DNA of 64,000 nt from Amycolatopsis sp. A133 (GTDB lineage: Bacteria; Actinomycetota; Actinomycetes; Mycobacteriales; Pseudonocardiaceae): assembly GCF_031082405.1 (NCBI RefSeq), contig NZ_JAVHJU010000057.1, positions 434,001-498,000 on the forward strand, given 5' to 3'. The notes under the pieces were generated by a model. The model was not told where the DNA came from, ran no database searches, and worked only from the letters and a program-made list of their open reading frames with translations. The position numbers were made by a program, and so were the translations under genes. Below, piece after piece: positions 9,507 through 17,434 of this stretch; positions within the stretch are counted from its first letter, which is position 1; every line of letters begins with the position of its first letter.

Positions 9507-11048
9507 TCACCCGCCGAAGTGCTTGGTCGAGGCGAGCCGGTTCAGCCAGCCGATCCGGCCGCGGTTGGGGACCGAGCGCAGCGGGTGCCCGGCGAGCCCC
9601 CAGCCGGACAGCAGTGTGTTGGCCGCGGCCCAGCCGGTGGTGGCCGCGCGTTCCATCAGGGCGACCGGGAGGTCGATCCGCACGCCGTCGCCGGCCAGGG
9701 CCAGCGCCGGGTCCGGCGTGGTCACCGTCGGGCGGCGCGCGAAGCCGCCCAGCCCGAACAGCGGGCAATCCTCGCGCCACAGGGAAATCGACGCGCTGAC
9801 CGTGGCGTCGAGGGTTTCGGGGTAGATCGTGTGCAGCCGGTCGTCCACGGCCTTCACCAGCGTCTCGCGGTCGTCGGTGGTGACCGCGTACGCGTGCAGC
9901 TCGACGACCGAGCCGCCGGTGCGGGCCGCCCACCGCCGTGCCTCGCCCTCGTAGCGGTCGAGCAGGCTGATGTTGTCCAGCGGCGGCACGCTCCCGGTGC
10001 CGAGGAACGGCGGCCGGGCGCTGTCGACGGGCCGGTCGAGCCAGAGCCGGCGGACGAGGAACGGCGGTGCCGTCCGCAACCCGGTCACGGCCGCTCGCCA
10101 TTCCGGAGTGCCGACGGTGGGCGACGCGCCGATGATCTGCTGCAACCCCCGGACGTCACAGGCGAGCACGACGGTGTCGAACTGCGTGGTGTCCGCCGCC
10201 GTCGTGACCGCGAACCCCTCGGCCGTGCGGTCCAGGGACGCCACCGCGGTGCCGGTGCGGATGCGCACCCGGCGATCGGTCAGGTACCCGGCCAAGGGAT
10301 CCCACAGGGCCTGGGGGAACGGCTCGGTGGGCACGTCGAACACCAGGCCTTCGCTGGAGCCCAGGAAGTACAGGTGGAACATGGTCGCCAGTTCCGCCGC
10401 GGACAGCTCGCGGGGGTCGGCGAAGAAGCTGCGGGAGAACACCTCGAACGCGAGGTGCTTGGCCGCGTCGGGGAAGTTGATCGTGTCGAGGAAGCTCGCG
10501 GCGTCGGTGCCGTCGAGCCGGTGGTAGGTCTCCGGGACGCTCACCGTCGCCAGCGGCAGGGCTCCGCGGCCGTTGATCCGCACCAGGTCCCGCGGGGTGA
10601 ACGTCGGGCTGCGCCAGGCGAACGCCAGCGCGTTCCACGGCGGGGTCCGGGGGAGCCCCGCGAAGGTGTCCGTGCGGCCCTGCGCGTCCAGCAGGGGGTA
10701 GTCGGCCAGCGGGGCCAGCCGGTCCAGCGCGGGATCGGTGCGCATGAGCAGGGACCGCAGGTTGTAGTACTGGCGGAAGAAGGCGTGGAAGCCCCGGCTC
10801 ATGGTCACCGCGGTGCCGTCCGGCAGCCGGTCGGCCCAGCCGCCGACCCGCCCGCCGAGGTGGCCGTCGCGTTCGAAGAGCGTCACCGTGACGCCCCGCT
10901 CGGCCAGCCCGGTGGCGGCGGTGAGGCCCGCGATGCCGCCGCCGACGACCGCCGCGGTCGGGCGGCGGCCGAGCAGTCCCGCGTCGGCGAGGCCGGGTGG
11001 GGCCGGGCGCGTCTCGATCCGGCGGTCGGTGCCGAGGGGGCGGGTCAC
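9507..11048 (-). CDS. crtU: Carotenoid phi-ring synthase CrtU (aromatase)
   Basis: 513 residues. FAD-binding motif VVGGGIAGLTAATGLAERG near residue 34 and GG-doublet (HLGGRVGGW). The MSRGFHAFFRQYYNLR segment and C-terminal LAGDGVRIDLPVALMERAATTGWAAAN match the CrtU family, which desaturates the beta ring and shifts a methyl group to give an aromatic phi ring. GTG at 11048 overlaps the stop of the methyltransferase gene (GTGA). The order cyclase-methyltransferase-CrtU is the same as crtYTU of Streptomyces griseus (established knowledge). It supplies the aromatic end of the predicted pigment. Confidence 0.85.
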   Translation of the reverse strand: MTRPLGTDRRIETRPAPPGLADAGLLGRRPTAAVVGGGIAGLTAATGLAERGVTVTLFERDGHLGGRVGGWADRLPDGTAVTMSRGFHAFFRQYYNLRSLLMRTDPALDRLAPLADYPLLDAQGRTDTFAGLPRTPPWNALAFAWRSPTFTPRDLVRINGRGALPLATVSVPETYHRLDGTDAASFLDTINFPDAAKHLAFEVFSRSFFADPRELSAAELATMFHLYFLGSSEGLVFDVPTEPFPQALWDPLAGYLTDRRVRIRTGTAVASLDRTAEGFAVTTAADTTQFDTVVLACDVRGLQQIIGASPTVGTPEWRAAVTGLRTAPPFLVRRLWLDRPVDSARPPFLGTGSVPPLDNISLLDRYEGEARRWAARTGGSVVELHAYAVTTDDRETLVKAVDDRLHTIYPETLDATVSASISLWREDCPLFGLGGFARRPTVTTPDPALALAGDGVRIDLPVALMERAATTGWAAANTLLSGWGLAGHPLRSVPNRGRIGWLNRLASTKHFGG

Positions 11049-11776
11049 GGGTGCTCCTGCGGGTTGGTGCCGAGGACGGTGTGGACGACGCCGTGCTGCC
11101 AGCCCGGCATCGTGGCGGTGCGGACGTCGGTGAAGCCGGCGTCCGAGAGCCGGCGGGCGAGTGCGCCGATCCCGTCGAATTCCAGGACACTGCGGCGCAG
11201 GTGCCGGTAGAGGGTCGCGTCGCCGGTGGTGACCTTCCCGAGCGGGATGATCACGCCCGCGCAGACCGCGTTCCACACCCACCGGGCGCGCCGCGAGTCG
11301 TGGACGGAGTACTCGTGGACCGCGATGCGGCCACCGGGGCGCAGCAGCCCGCGCAGCCGCCGCAGCTGCCGGGTCGGCGCGGTGAGGTTGCGCAGCAGGT
11401 ACGCCGCCAGGATCGCGTCGAAGGGGCCGTCGATCCCGTCGAGGTCCTCGACCGGCGTGTGGACGAAGGTGACCCCGTCCGGCCAGTCCTTGGCCCGGGC
11501 TTGCGCGAGCATCTCCCCGGAGGCGTCGAACGCGGTGATCCGCGCCCCGGGCGCGACCGACACCAGTGCGGCCGTCGACGCGCCGGTGCCGCAGCCGGCG
11601 TCCAGCAGCCGCAGGCCGGTCCCGTCCGACGGCAGCTCCAGCCGCTGCGCCGAGAGCTGGAGGTGCTCGTGGTAGCCCGGGTTGGCCCCGACCAGCCGGT
11701 CGTACCACCGGGCTTCGGTGTCGAAGGCCGACGGGACGGCGCCGCGGGGGAGACCGTCCTTCGCCATCGCGTTCAT
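11045..11776 (-). CDS. crtT: SAM-dependent methyltransferase, CrtT-like
   Basis: 243 residues, class I methyltransferase. Motif I reads LLDAGCGTGASTAAL at about 75, the acidic motif II is ITAFDAS, and LRPGGRIAVHEYS follows the core. ATG at 11776 overlaps the crtYd stop (ATGA); an in-frame ATG at 11767 is an alternative. Its place between the lycopene cyclase and crtU matches crtT in the S. griseus isorenieratene cluster. The C-terminal half (WNAVCAGVIIPLGKV) looks amphipathic to hydrophobic and could contact membrane. The role of CrtT in pigment formation is not well settled, so function beyond methyl transfer is inferred. Confidence 0.8.
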   Translation of the reverse strand: MNAMAKDGLPRGAVPSAFDTEARWYDRLVGANPGYHEHLQLSAQRLELPSDGTGLRLLDAGCGTGASTAALVSVAPGARITAFDASGEMLAQARAKDWPDGVTFVHTPVEDLDGIDGPFDAILAAYLLRNLTAPTRQLRRLRGLLRPGGRIAVHEYSVHDSRRARWVWNAVCAGVIIPLGKVTTGDATLYRHLRRSVLEFDGIGALARRLSDAGFTDVRTATMPGWQHGVVHTVLGTNPQEHP

Positions 11777-12093
11777 GCTCGCTCCCGACGGGGGTCGGCT
11801 CGTTCCCAGACCAGCAGCACGGCGGTCACGAGCGCGAAGCCGAAGAGGAAGTCTTCGACGGGGATGTCCCACGGTAGGCGCCAGTTCGTGATGTGCTGGG
11901 GCGCGTACCGCACGATCGGGTCGGAAAGCTTGGTCAGCCAGCCGTCCACCGGGATCTGGAAGCCGGTCACGATGGCGATCGTGATCCAGTAGGCGGGCCG
12001 GCGGAACAGCCCCGTGCGCAGCAGGAACAGCTCGGCCAGGACGACCGCGGCCACGGCGGCGACCGCCGGCACGGTGTAGCCCCACGGGATCAC
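11773..12093 (-). CDS. crtYd: Lycopene cyclase subunit CrtYd
   Basis: 106 residues with three hydrophobic helices and the motif PVEDFLFGFAL near residue 80, the second PxE(E/D)xxF signature of heterodimeric lycopene cyclases. GTG at 12093 overlaps the crtYc stop (GTGA). With CrtYc it forms the membrane cyclase that makes beta ends from lycopene. Confidence 0.9.
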   Translation of the reverse strand: MIPWGYTVPAVAAVAAVVLAELFLLRTGLFRRPAYWITIAIVTGFQIPVDGWLTKLSDPIVRYAPQHITNWRLPWDIPVEDFLFGFALVTAVLLVWERADPRRERA

Positions 12094-12431
12094 CGGCGGG
12101 CCTCCTGCCGGCTGCGCCGCCCGAGCACCGCGAGCGTGAGCTGGACGATTTCGTAGGTCAGCACCCCGCAGACGGGGATCACGACGAAGAACAGGATCTC
12201 CTCCAGCGGCACGCCGAAGGGCGCGCGGATGCCGGTGACGTGTTCCGGCGCGTAGTCCCAGACCCCGCCGGCGATGGCCAGCGCGTCCCAGACGAGGAAC
12301 ACCAGCGCGACCGGCAGCACCGCGCGCGCCAGCCGCCGCGGCTGCCGGTAGACGCGCGCGCCCGCGATCTCCAGCGGCAGGGTGACCAGGACGCACGCGG
12401 CCAGCACGACGAGGTATTCGGCCTGGCCCAC
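12090..12431 (-). CDS. crtYc: Lycopene cyclase subunit CrtYc
   Basis: 113 residues, three hydrophobic helices, with the diagnostic PLEEILFFVVIP motif near residue 80. GTG at 12431 follows the crtB stop by 1 bp. An ATG further upstream would lie inside crtB and is less likely. It pairs with CrtYd; the cyclase may act on one or both lycopene ends, and monocyclic gamma-carotene would feed both CrtU and CruF. Confidence 0.9.
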   Translation of the reverse strand: MGQAEYLVVLAACVLVTLPLEIAGARVYRQPRRLARAVLPVALVFLVWDALAIAGGVWDYAPEHVTGIRAPFGVPLEEILFFVVIPVCGVLTYEIVQLTLAVLGRRSRQEARR

Positions 12432-12432
12432 C

Positions 12433-13395
12433 TCAGCCCACCGCCACCGGGAGCGCCGGCGCGGGGTGGCGCCGCCGGGCCCACTGCGTGCGCGCGACCG
12501 CACCGCACGCGACCGCGAGCCGCTGCCCGCGGGAGACGGCCGCGCGGCCGGCGAAAACGTCGTGGCCGGCGTCTTCGATGCGGTCGAGGATGCCTCCGTA
12601 CAGCGTCGCCGCCGTGGCCACGCACGGGCGGGAAACCGGGTGCAGCATGGCGATGCCCGGTTCGGCCTCGGCGTAGACGTCGCGGGTCACGGCGATCTGG
12701 TTGCGGATCGCGGCCCGCACCGGCTGGTCGGCCTGCCCCCGAGCGGCGCACCAGGCCAGCCGTTCGCGGTCGACGCCGTGGACGGCCAGCTCGTCGGCGG
12801 GCAGGTAGACGCGCCCGCGGGCCAGGTCCTCGGCGACGTCGCGCAGGAAGTTGGTGAGCTGGAACGCTTTGCCGAGCGCGGCGGCCCTCGGCTCGGCCTC
12901 CTCGCGCGGCGCGACGAAGCCGAGCACCGGCAGCACCTGCAGCCCGATCACCTCGGCCGAGCCGTGGACGTAGGTGTCGAGCTCCTCGCGGGTGGCGTAG
13001 CCGGCGACGCTGAGGTCCATCCGCATCGAGGTGAAGAACGCCTCGAAGTACGCCTTCGCGAGGGTGTAGCGGGCCGCCGTGTCGATCACCGCGGTCAGCA
13101 GCGGGTCGTCGCTCGCGCCGGCGTCGAGGTCGGCCAGGAAGCGCTTTTCGACCTCCGCCAGGCGGGCGTCGAGCGTTTCGGGGGTGGCGTCGTCGTCCGG
13201 CTCGTCGACGATGTCGTCGAGCCAGCGGGCGAAGCCGTAGAGCGCGTGGATCGCCGGCCGCTGCGCCGGGGTCAGCATCCGCGTCGCGAGGAAGTACGTG
13301 CGGCCGTGCCGGGCGTTGAGCTCGCGGCACCACGTGTAGGCCGCGCGCAGGCCGGGGTCGGTGATGCCGGCGGCGTCGAGTTCGCGTCGGGTCAT
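12433..13395 (-). CDS. crtB: Phytoene synthase CrtB
   Basis: 320 residues, squalene/phytoene synthase family. The first Asp-rich motif is DDIVDE (60-65) after YGFARWL; the second is NFLRDVAEDLARGRVYLP near 190. These Mg-binding motifs condense two geranylgeranyl diphosphates into phytoene. ATG at 13395 overlaps the crtI stop (ATGA), so translation is coupled. Length is normal for the family. Confidence 0.95.
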   Translation of the reverse strand: MTRRELDAAGITDPGLRAAYTWCRELNARHGRTYFLATRMLTPAQRPAIHALYGFARWLDDIVDEPDDDATPETLDARLAEVEKRFLADLDAGASDDPLLTAVIDTAARYTLAKAYFEAFFTSMRMDLSVAGYATREELDTYVHGSAEVIGLQVLPVLGFVAPREEAEPRAAALGKAFQLTNFLRDVAEDLARGRVYLPADELAVHGVDRERLAWCAARGQADQPVRAAIRNQIAVTRDVYAEAEPGIAMLHPVSRPCVATAATLYGGILDRIEDAGHDVFAGRAAVSRGQRLAVACGAVARTQWARRRHPAPALPVAVG

Positions 13396-14867
13396 GGGGT
13401 TCCTCCGGTGATCCGGTCGGCGGCGAGCCTGCCGGAGATCAGCACGGTCGGCACGCCGACGCCGGGGACGGTGGCGCCGCCGGCCAGGACGACGTTGTCC
13501 GTGCCGCGGGGGAGGTTCCGCGGCCGGAACGGTCCGGTTTGGACGAACGAGTGCGCGTAGCTGAACGGCGTCCCGGCGACCAGGCCGCGGTCCGCCCATT
13601 CAGCCGGGCCGATGACGTGGGTGAATTCCGGTTCGAAGCCGGGCAGGAGCCGCTCACGGGCCACGTCGAGGACCTCTTCCGCATACGAGCCCGACTCGGC
13701 GGTCCAGTCCGCGGGTCCGCGGTCGAGGTTGGGCACCGGGGCGAGGATCGAGTAGAGCTCGCGGCCGGGCGGGGCGAGCCCGGGATCGGTCGCGGTCGGG
13801 CGCGTGACGAGCAGCGACGGGTCGCTCATCCGCCTGCCCTGGACGATGAGCTCGTCGAACGTCGACCGCCACCCGTGCCCGAAGGAGATCGTGTGGTGGC
13901 CGACCTCGGAACGGCCGGCGGGACCGCCGGCGTGCACGACGAGCGCCGACGGCGCGGCCCGGAGCGGGACGGGCCGTCGTGGACGTCGTCCGAGCAGCCG
14001 GTAGCTCTCGGGCAGTTCGGTGGTGAGGACGACGGCGTCGCACGGGTAGCGGGCCCCGGAAGCGGTCCGGACCGCGGTGACGCGGGCCCCGGCGCGTTCG
14101 AGCTCGCTCACGGAGTCGCCGTAGCCGAACTTCACCCCGGCATCGGCCGCGACGCGGGCCAGCGCCTGCGGCAGGGCCGCGATGCCGCCGGGCGGGAAGT
14201 ACACCCCGCCGACGGTGTCCATGTAGGAGATGACCGCGTACAGGGCCAGCGCCCGCATCGGGGACTCGCCGGCGTAGAGCGCCTGGAAGGTGAACACCCG
14301 CTTCAGCCGCTCGTCGGAGAGGAACCGGCCGACCTGGCCGTCCAGCCGCCGGAACCCGCCCAGCGCCACGAGCCGGGCCAGTTCCGGCCGGACCATGCCG
14401 AGCGGGGAGTCGATGTTGGCGTTGATGAACCGGCCGAACTCGGCGCGGTAGAGCTGGGTCAGCCAGTCCCGCAGCCGGGTGTAGCCGGCGGCCTCGGCGG
14501 GCCCGGCGAACTCCCGGACGGCATCGGCCATGGCGGCGCCGTCGGTGTGCACGGGCAGCGTGCTGCCGTCGGCGAACCGCGCGACGTACGCCGGGTCGAG
14601 CCGGGTCAGGGGGAGTTCGGTGGCGAGGGCCGCGCCAACCGCCCCGAAGGTGTCGGCGAGGATCGAGGGCATGGTGAGCACGGTGGGCCCGGTGTCGAGC
14701 AGGTAGCCGTGGTGTTCGACCCGCCCGGCCCGGCCACCGGGACCGGGATCCCGTTCGAGAACGGTGACTTCCCGCCCGCGGCCGGCGAGGTGCAGGGCCG
14801 CGGCGAGGCCGGACAGGCCCGCGCCTACGACGACTACGCGGTCGGCCGGCCCGGGCACGGTCTTCAT
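13392..14867 (-). CDS. crtI: Phytoene desaturase CrtI
   Basis: 491 residues. FAD motif VVVVGAGLSGLAAALHLAGRG at about 10-30, GGRAGRVEHHGYLLDTGPTVLTMP after it, and the C-terminal bacterial CrtI signature GGATVPGVGVPTVLISGRLAADRI. It converts phytoene to lycopene. ATG at 14867 is chosen over GTG at 14876 because GGAG stands 8 bases before the ATG. That ATG overlaps the stop of the small repeat ORF to its right (ATGA), where crtE itself would be the usual direct neighbour. Confidence 0.93.
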   Translation of the reverse strand: MKTVPGPADRVVVVGAGLSGLAAALHLAGRGREVTVLERDPGPGGRAGRVEHHGYLLDTGPTVLTMPSILADTFGAVGAALATELPLTRLDPAYVARFADGSTLPVHTDGAAMADAVREFAGPAEAAGYTRLRDWLTQLYRAEFGRFINANIDSPLGMVRPELARLVALGGFRRLDGQVGRFLSDERLKRVFTFQALYAGESPMRALALYAVISYMDTVGGVYFPPGGIAALPQALARVAADAGVKFGYGDSVSELERAGARVTAVRTASGARYPCDAVVLTTELPESYRLLGRRPRRPVPLRAAPSALVVHAGGPAGRSEVGHHTISFGHGWRSTFDELIVQGRRMSDPSLLVTRPTATDPGLAPPGRELYSILAPVPNLDRGPADWTAESGSYAEEVLDVARERLLPGFEPEFTHVIGPAEWADRGLVAGTPFSYAHSFVQTGPFRPRNLPRGTDNVVLAGGATVPGVGVPTVLISGRLAADRITGGTP

Positions 14868-15076
14868 CGGACGCACTCCGTGCCTCGGGCGGCGGGTAGG
14901 TCGCGGGCCGGTCGTTGGATCACCGCGGCGGGGGCTGCGGGGGCGGCTGGCAGGTCGCGAACCGGTCGTTGGATCACCGCGGGGGCAGAGGCCGCGAGCA
15001 GATCACCTGCGTGCCGTGGGATCACCGCGGGCCTGGGGGTTGCGTGGGTTCGTCGGCGGATCGGTTCGCTCCTCAT
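14864..15076 (-). CDS. Small repeat ORF 2 between crtE and crtI
   Basis: A possible 70-residue peptide. ATG at 15076 overlaps the stop of small ORF 1 and its own stop overlaps the crtI start. It is made of three copies of a CrtE C-terminal segment: PAVIPRHAGDLLAA, PAVIQRPVRDLPAA and AAVIQRPARDLPAA; CrtE itself ends with PAVVPRHAGDLLAA. It begins MRSEPIRRR, like MRSELIREQ in ORF 1 and GELIRERA in CrtE. It clearly arose by tandem duplication of the crtE tail. Whether the peptide works or only keeps ribosomes moving to crtI is unknown. Confidence 0.5.
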   Translation of the reverse strand: MRSEPIRRRTHATPRPAVIPRHAGDLLAASAPAVIQRPVRDLPAAPAAPAAVIQRPARDLPAARGTECVR

Positions 15077-15262
15077 CGGTGGTGCTCCGTGGGGCGGGCT
15101 GTGTGGGCGGCGGGCAAATCACCTGCGTGCCGCGGGATCACCGCGGGCCTGGAGGTTGCGTCGATTTGTTCGCGGATCAGCTCGCTCCTCATCGGTCGCG
15201 CTCCGTGCACCTGGCCGCGAGGGCGGCGAGCAAATCGCCCGCGTGGCGCGGGACCACCGCGG
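14917..15262 (-). repeat. Tandem repeats of the crtE 3' end
   Basis: The core GGATCACCGCGG (plus strand) occurs at 14917, 14971, 15019 and 15135, and as GGACCACCGCGG inside crtE at 15251. Spacings are 54, 48, 116 and 116 bp: two full-length 116-bp copies of the crtE tail and two shortened ones. Copies nearest crtE are the most alike. Confidence 0.85.
15073..15192 (-). CDS. Small repeat ORF 1 after crtE
   Basis: A possible 39-residue peptide. Its ATG (15190-15192) overlaps the crtE stop and its stop overlaps the start of small ORF 2. It repeats the last 40 residues of CrtE (ELIREQIDATSRPAVIPRHA, then GDLPAA) at about 116-bp spacing. The duplicated unit contains its own ATGA junction, so each new copy created a new coupled reading frame. 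No known function. Confidence 0.5.
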   Translation of the reverse strand: MRSELIREQIDATSRPAVIPRHAGDLPAAHTARPTEHHR

Positions 15263-16289
15263 GGTCGATCGCCGCCAGGGCTTTGTCCGCTCGTTCCCTG
15301 ATCAGCTCGCCCAGGCGTTCGCGCGCGCCCGTGGCCACGATCAGCTCGCGCCAGCGGTGCACCGCCTCGTCGTCCACCGTGGGGAGGTCGAGCAGCTCGG
15401 CGAGCTCGGTCTGCCCGCGCCGGTCGGCCATGGCCGCGGCGAGCACCACCACGCTCGAGGCCTTGCGGTCGCGCAGGTCCTGGCCGGCCGGCTTGCCCGT
15501 CACCGCCGGCTCGCCGAACACGCCCAGCAGGTCGTCGCGCAGCTGGAACGCCTCGCCCACCAGGCCGCCGTACTCGGCCAGCCCCGCCATCAGCTCCGGG
15601 CCGCAGCCGGCCAGCGCCGCACCGAATTCCAGGGGCCGCCGCACCGTGTAGTTGCCGGACTTGCGGCGCAGGACGTCGAGCAGGGTGTCCCAGCTCGGCA
15701 ACGCCCGCGCGTCGTTCACCAGGTCGGCGAGCTGGCCGACCGCCAGCTCCGCCCGCATCGCGTCGTAGTGCGCCCAGCCGCGCGCCAGCTGCGCCGCCGC
15801 CACGCCGCTTTCGCGCAGCATCTGCTCGGACCACACCAGGAAGAGGTCGCCGAACAGGATCGCCGCGGACTCGCCGAACCGGGGTGCCGAGCCCGCCCAG
15901 CCCTGCTCCTCGTGCCACCGTGCGAACCGGACGTGCAGCGCGGTGCGGCCCCGGCGCAGCGGCGAGCCGTCCATCACGTCGTCCTGGACCAGGGCGAAAC
16001 AATGCAGCAGTTCCAGCGCCGCGGCCGCGCGGATCGCGGCGTCGGATTCCGGCTGCCCGCACCGCCACCCCACGTACGCAAAAAGCGGGCGGAGGCATTT
16101 CCCGCCCGCCACGAACTCCGGCAGCGCGGTTTCCGCAAGCGCTCCCTCACTGCGCCCGGAGAAGTGTTCCGCCGCCCGGGCGCTCACAAAACCGTGCGCC
16201 TCGGCGAGGCAACGACGGCCCAGTGCGTCCAGCCGCTCGGCGGGTGCGTCGCCCACGGGGGCCACCCCCGTCGTCATGGTCGCGGTCAT
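15189..16289 (-). CDS. crtE: Geranylgeranyl diphosphate synthase CrtE
   Basis: 366 residues, isoprenyl diphosphate synthase family. The first Asp-rich motif is DDVMD at 103-107, the second is DDLLG in QLRDDLLGVFG near 240. It supplies C20 precursor for CrtB. ATG at 16289 has GGGAGGGCGG a few bases upstream. It is the first gene of the leftward crt operon and faces cruF across a 326-bp regulatory region. The last about 40 codons are the source of the tandem repeats that follow the stop. The stop overlaps a small ORF (ATGA). Confidence 0.95.
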   Translation of the reverse strand: MTATMTTGVAPVGDAPAERLDALGRRCLAEAHGFVSARAAEHFSGRSEGALAETALPEFVAGGKCLRPLFAYVGWRCGQPESDAAIRAAAALELLHCFALVQDDVMDGSPLRRGRTALHVRFARWHEEQGWAGSAPRFGESAAILFGDLFLVWSEQMLRESGVAAAQLARGWAHYDAMRAELAVGQLADLVNDARALPSWDTLLDVLRRKSGNYTVRRPLEFGAALAGCGPELMAGLAEYGGLVGEAFQLRDDLLGVFGEPAVTGKPAGQDLRDRKASSVVVLAAAMADRRGQTELAELLDLPTVDDEAVHRWRELIVATGARERLGELIRERADKALAAIDPAVVPRHAGDLLAALAARCTERDR

Positions 16290-16615
16290 CAGCCGCCCTC
16301 CCGCTGTCAGCCTATTCGATTCGCAACCGTTTCACATGTGGTGTAGCTTGTCCACTTGAACCCGGTGAACACCAGGCCACCACCCCGAATCCGCCCGGTA
16401 CGCCGGGCTGGGTGCCACGCTCTGCGCGGCAGGGTGGATCGGACCGGGAGCGACCTCACTGTGGCCGGGACGGCGATGCCACACGCCGCCCCGGCGGGTC
16501 CGCCGGCTGCTTCGGCGGGCCCGGCGCCCGGCGACGCCCCGCCCACACCGGGGCGTCGCCGGGTGTTTGTCGGGCATTTCAAGTCCCATTTCGCACCGAT
16601 TTTCCCGAAGGGGTG
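16290..16615. promoter_or_regulatory. crtE/cruF divergent control region, possible structured leader
   Basis: On the crtE side a TAGGCT -10 box lies about 20 bp upstream of the crtE start on the minus strand, preceded by TGTGAA at 16-bp spacing and a CACATGTG palindrome near 16333. On the cruF side about 200 bp of G+C-rich sequence can form several hairpins (GCCCGG/CCGGGC near 16408, CCACCC with GGGTGG around it) before a terminator-like stem. No convincing coding sequence is present. Confidence 0.55.
16527..16563 (+). terminator. Terminator-like hairpin in the cruF leader
   Basis: A perfect 14-bp stem (16527-16540 with 16550-16563), 9-nt loop, followed by TGTTTGT. It lies 52 bp before the cruF start, inside its probable leader. 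It could attenuate cruF transcription or block readthrough from elsewhere. Confidence 0.6.
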
Positions 16616-17434
16616 ATGGTTTCGCGGACTGCCGCATTCACCCGTCTCCGCCCGGCCGCGCCCGCGCTGGTCGCCTGGCTCTGCGCCGCGGCGACCGTGC
16701 TCTGCCAGATCCTCTACTCGGTCACCGAGCCCGGCGGCCGCACCCCGCTGACCGTCCTCACCGTGCTCTGCTTCGCCGCCGCGTCGCTCGCCGACGCGTG
16801 GTCGCGCGCCGGGGCCCGTGCGGTGGTCACGCTGGTGGCCGTGGCGGGCGGCGGCGGGCTGCTGGCCGAGGTGGCGGGCCTGCACACCGGGTTTCCCTTC
16901 GGGCACTACGAATACACCGGACTGCTCGGCTGGCCGGTCGCCGGCGTGCCGGGCATCGTCCCGCTGGCCTGGCTGATGATGGCGTGGCCGGCGTTGCTCG
17001 CCGGGCGCGCACTGGCGGTGAAGCCGGCGGGCGTGGTCGCGGTGGCGGCGGGCGCGCTGGCGGCGTGGGACGTCTTCCTCGACCCCCAGATGGTCGACGA
17101 AGGGTACTGGGTCTGGTCTTCGCCCGAGCCTTCGTTGCCGCTGGTGCACGGCATCCCGGTGACGAACTTCGCGGGCTGGCTGCTGGTCGCCGTGCTGATC
17201 CAGGCCGCGTTGCACCGGTGGGTGCCCCGGCCGCCGGACCCGATCCCCGATCCGGTCGCCGGCCCGGCGCCCGCGTTGTACCTCTGGACGTGGTTTTCCT
17301 CGGTGTGGGCGCACTTCGCGTTCTTCGGCAGGCCGTGGGTGGCCGTCGCCGGGGGCGTCCTCATGGGCGCGGTGGCCGTGCCGTTCGCCATCCGGCTGGG
17401 AAAGGGGTGGCGATGGGCTCGCGTGTCCGCCTGA
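16616..17434 (+). CDS. cruF: Carotenoid 1',2'-hydratase CruF
   Basis: 272 residues with about seven hydrophobic helices, the carotenoid biosynthesis (DUF422) family that includes CruF and bacterioruberin hydratases. Family-like motifs include GFPFGHYEYTG near 85-95, VPLAWLMMAWPALL and AAWDVFLDPQMVDEGYWVW near 145. It should hydrate the acyclic psi end of gamma-carotene or its aromatic form. ATG at 16616 has AAGGGG 2-7 bases upstream. The 3' end overlaps cruG by 22 bp. Confidence 0.85.
   Translation: MVSRTAAFTRLRPAAPALVAWLCAAATVLCQILYSVTEPGGRTPLTVLTVLCFAAASLADAWSRAGARAVVTLVAVAGGGGLLAEVAGLHTGFPFGHYEYTGLLGWPVAGVPGIVPLAWLMMAWPALLAGRALAVKPAGVVAVAAGALAAWDVFLDPQMVDEGYWVWSSPEPSLPLVHGIPVTNFAGWLLVAVLIQAALHRWVPRPPDPIPDPVAGPAPALYLWTWFSSVWAHFAFFGRPWVAVAGGVLMGAVAVPFAIRLGKGWRWARVSA

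Noticed and set aside
14917-15262. CRISPR array
   Set aside because: Repeats have uneven spacing, the spacers are also related to each other, and the whole is derived from the crtE tail.
16360-16570. Cobalamin or c-di-AMP riboswitch in the cruF leader
   Set aside because: Short words such as GAATCC and CACTGT recall known riboswitches, but the conserved elements are not in the right order; kept only as a possible structured leader.
16356-16616. 86-codon open frame ending on the cruF start
   Set aside because: Starts at a TTG without a ribosome site, is Pro/Ala/Arg-rich and runs through the terminator stem; more likely a leader than a gene.
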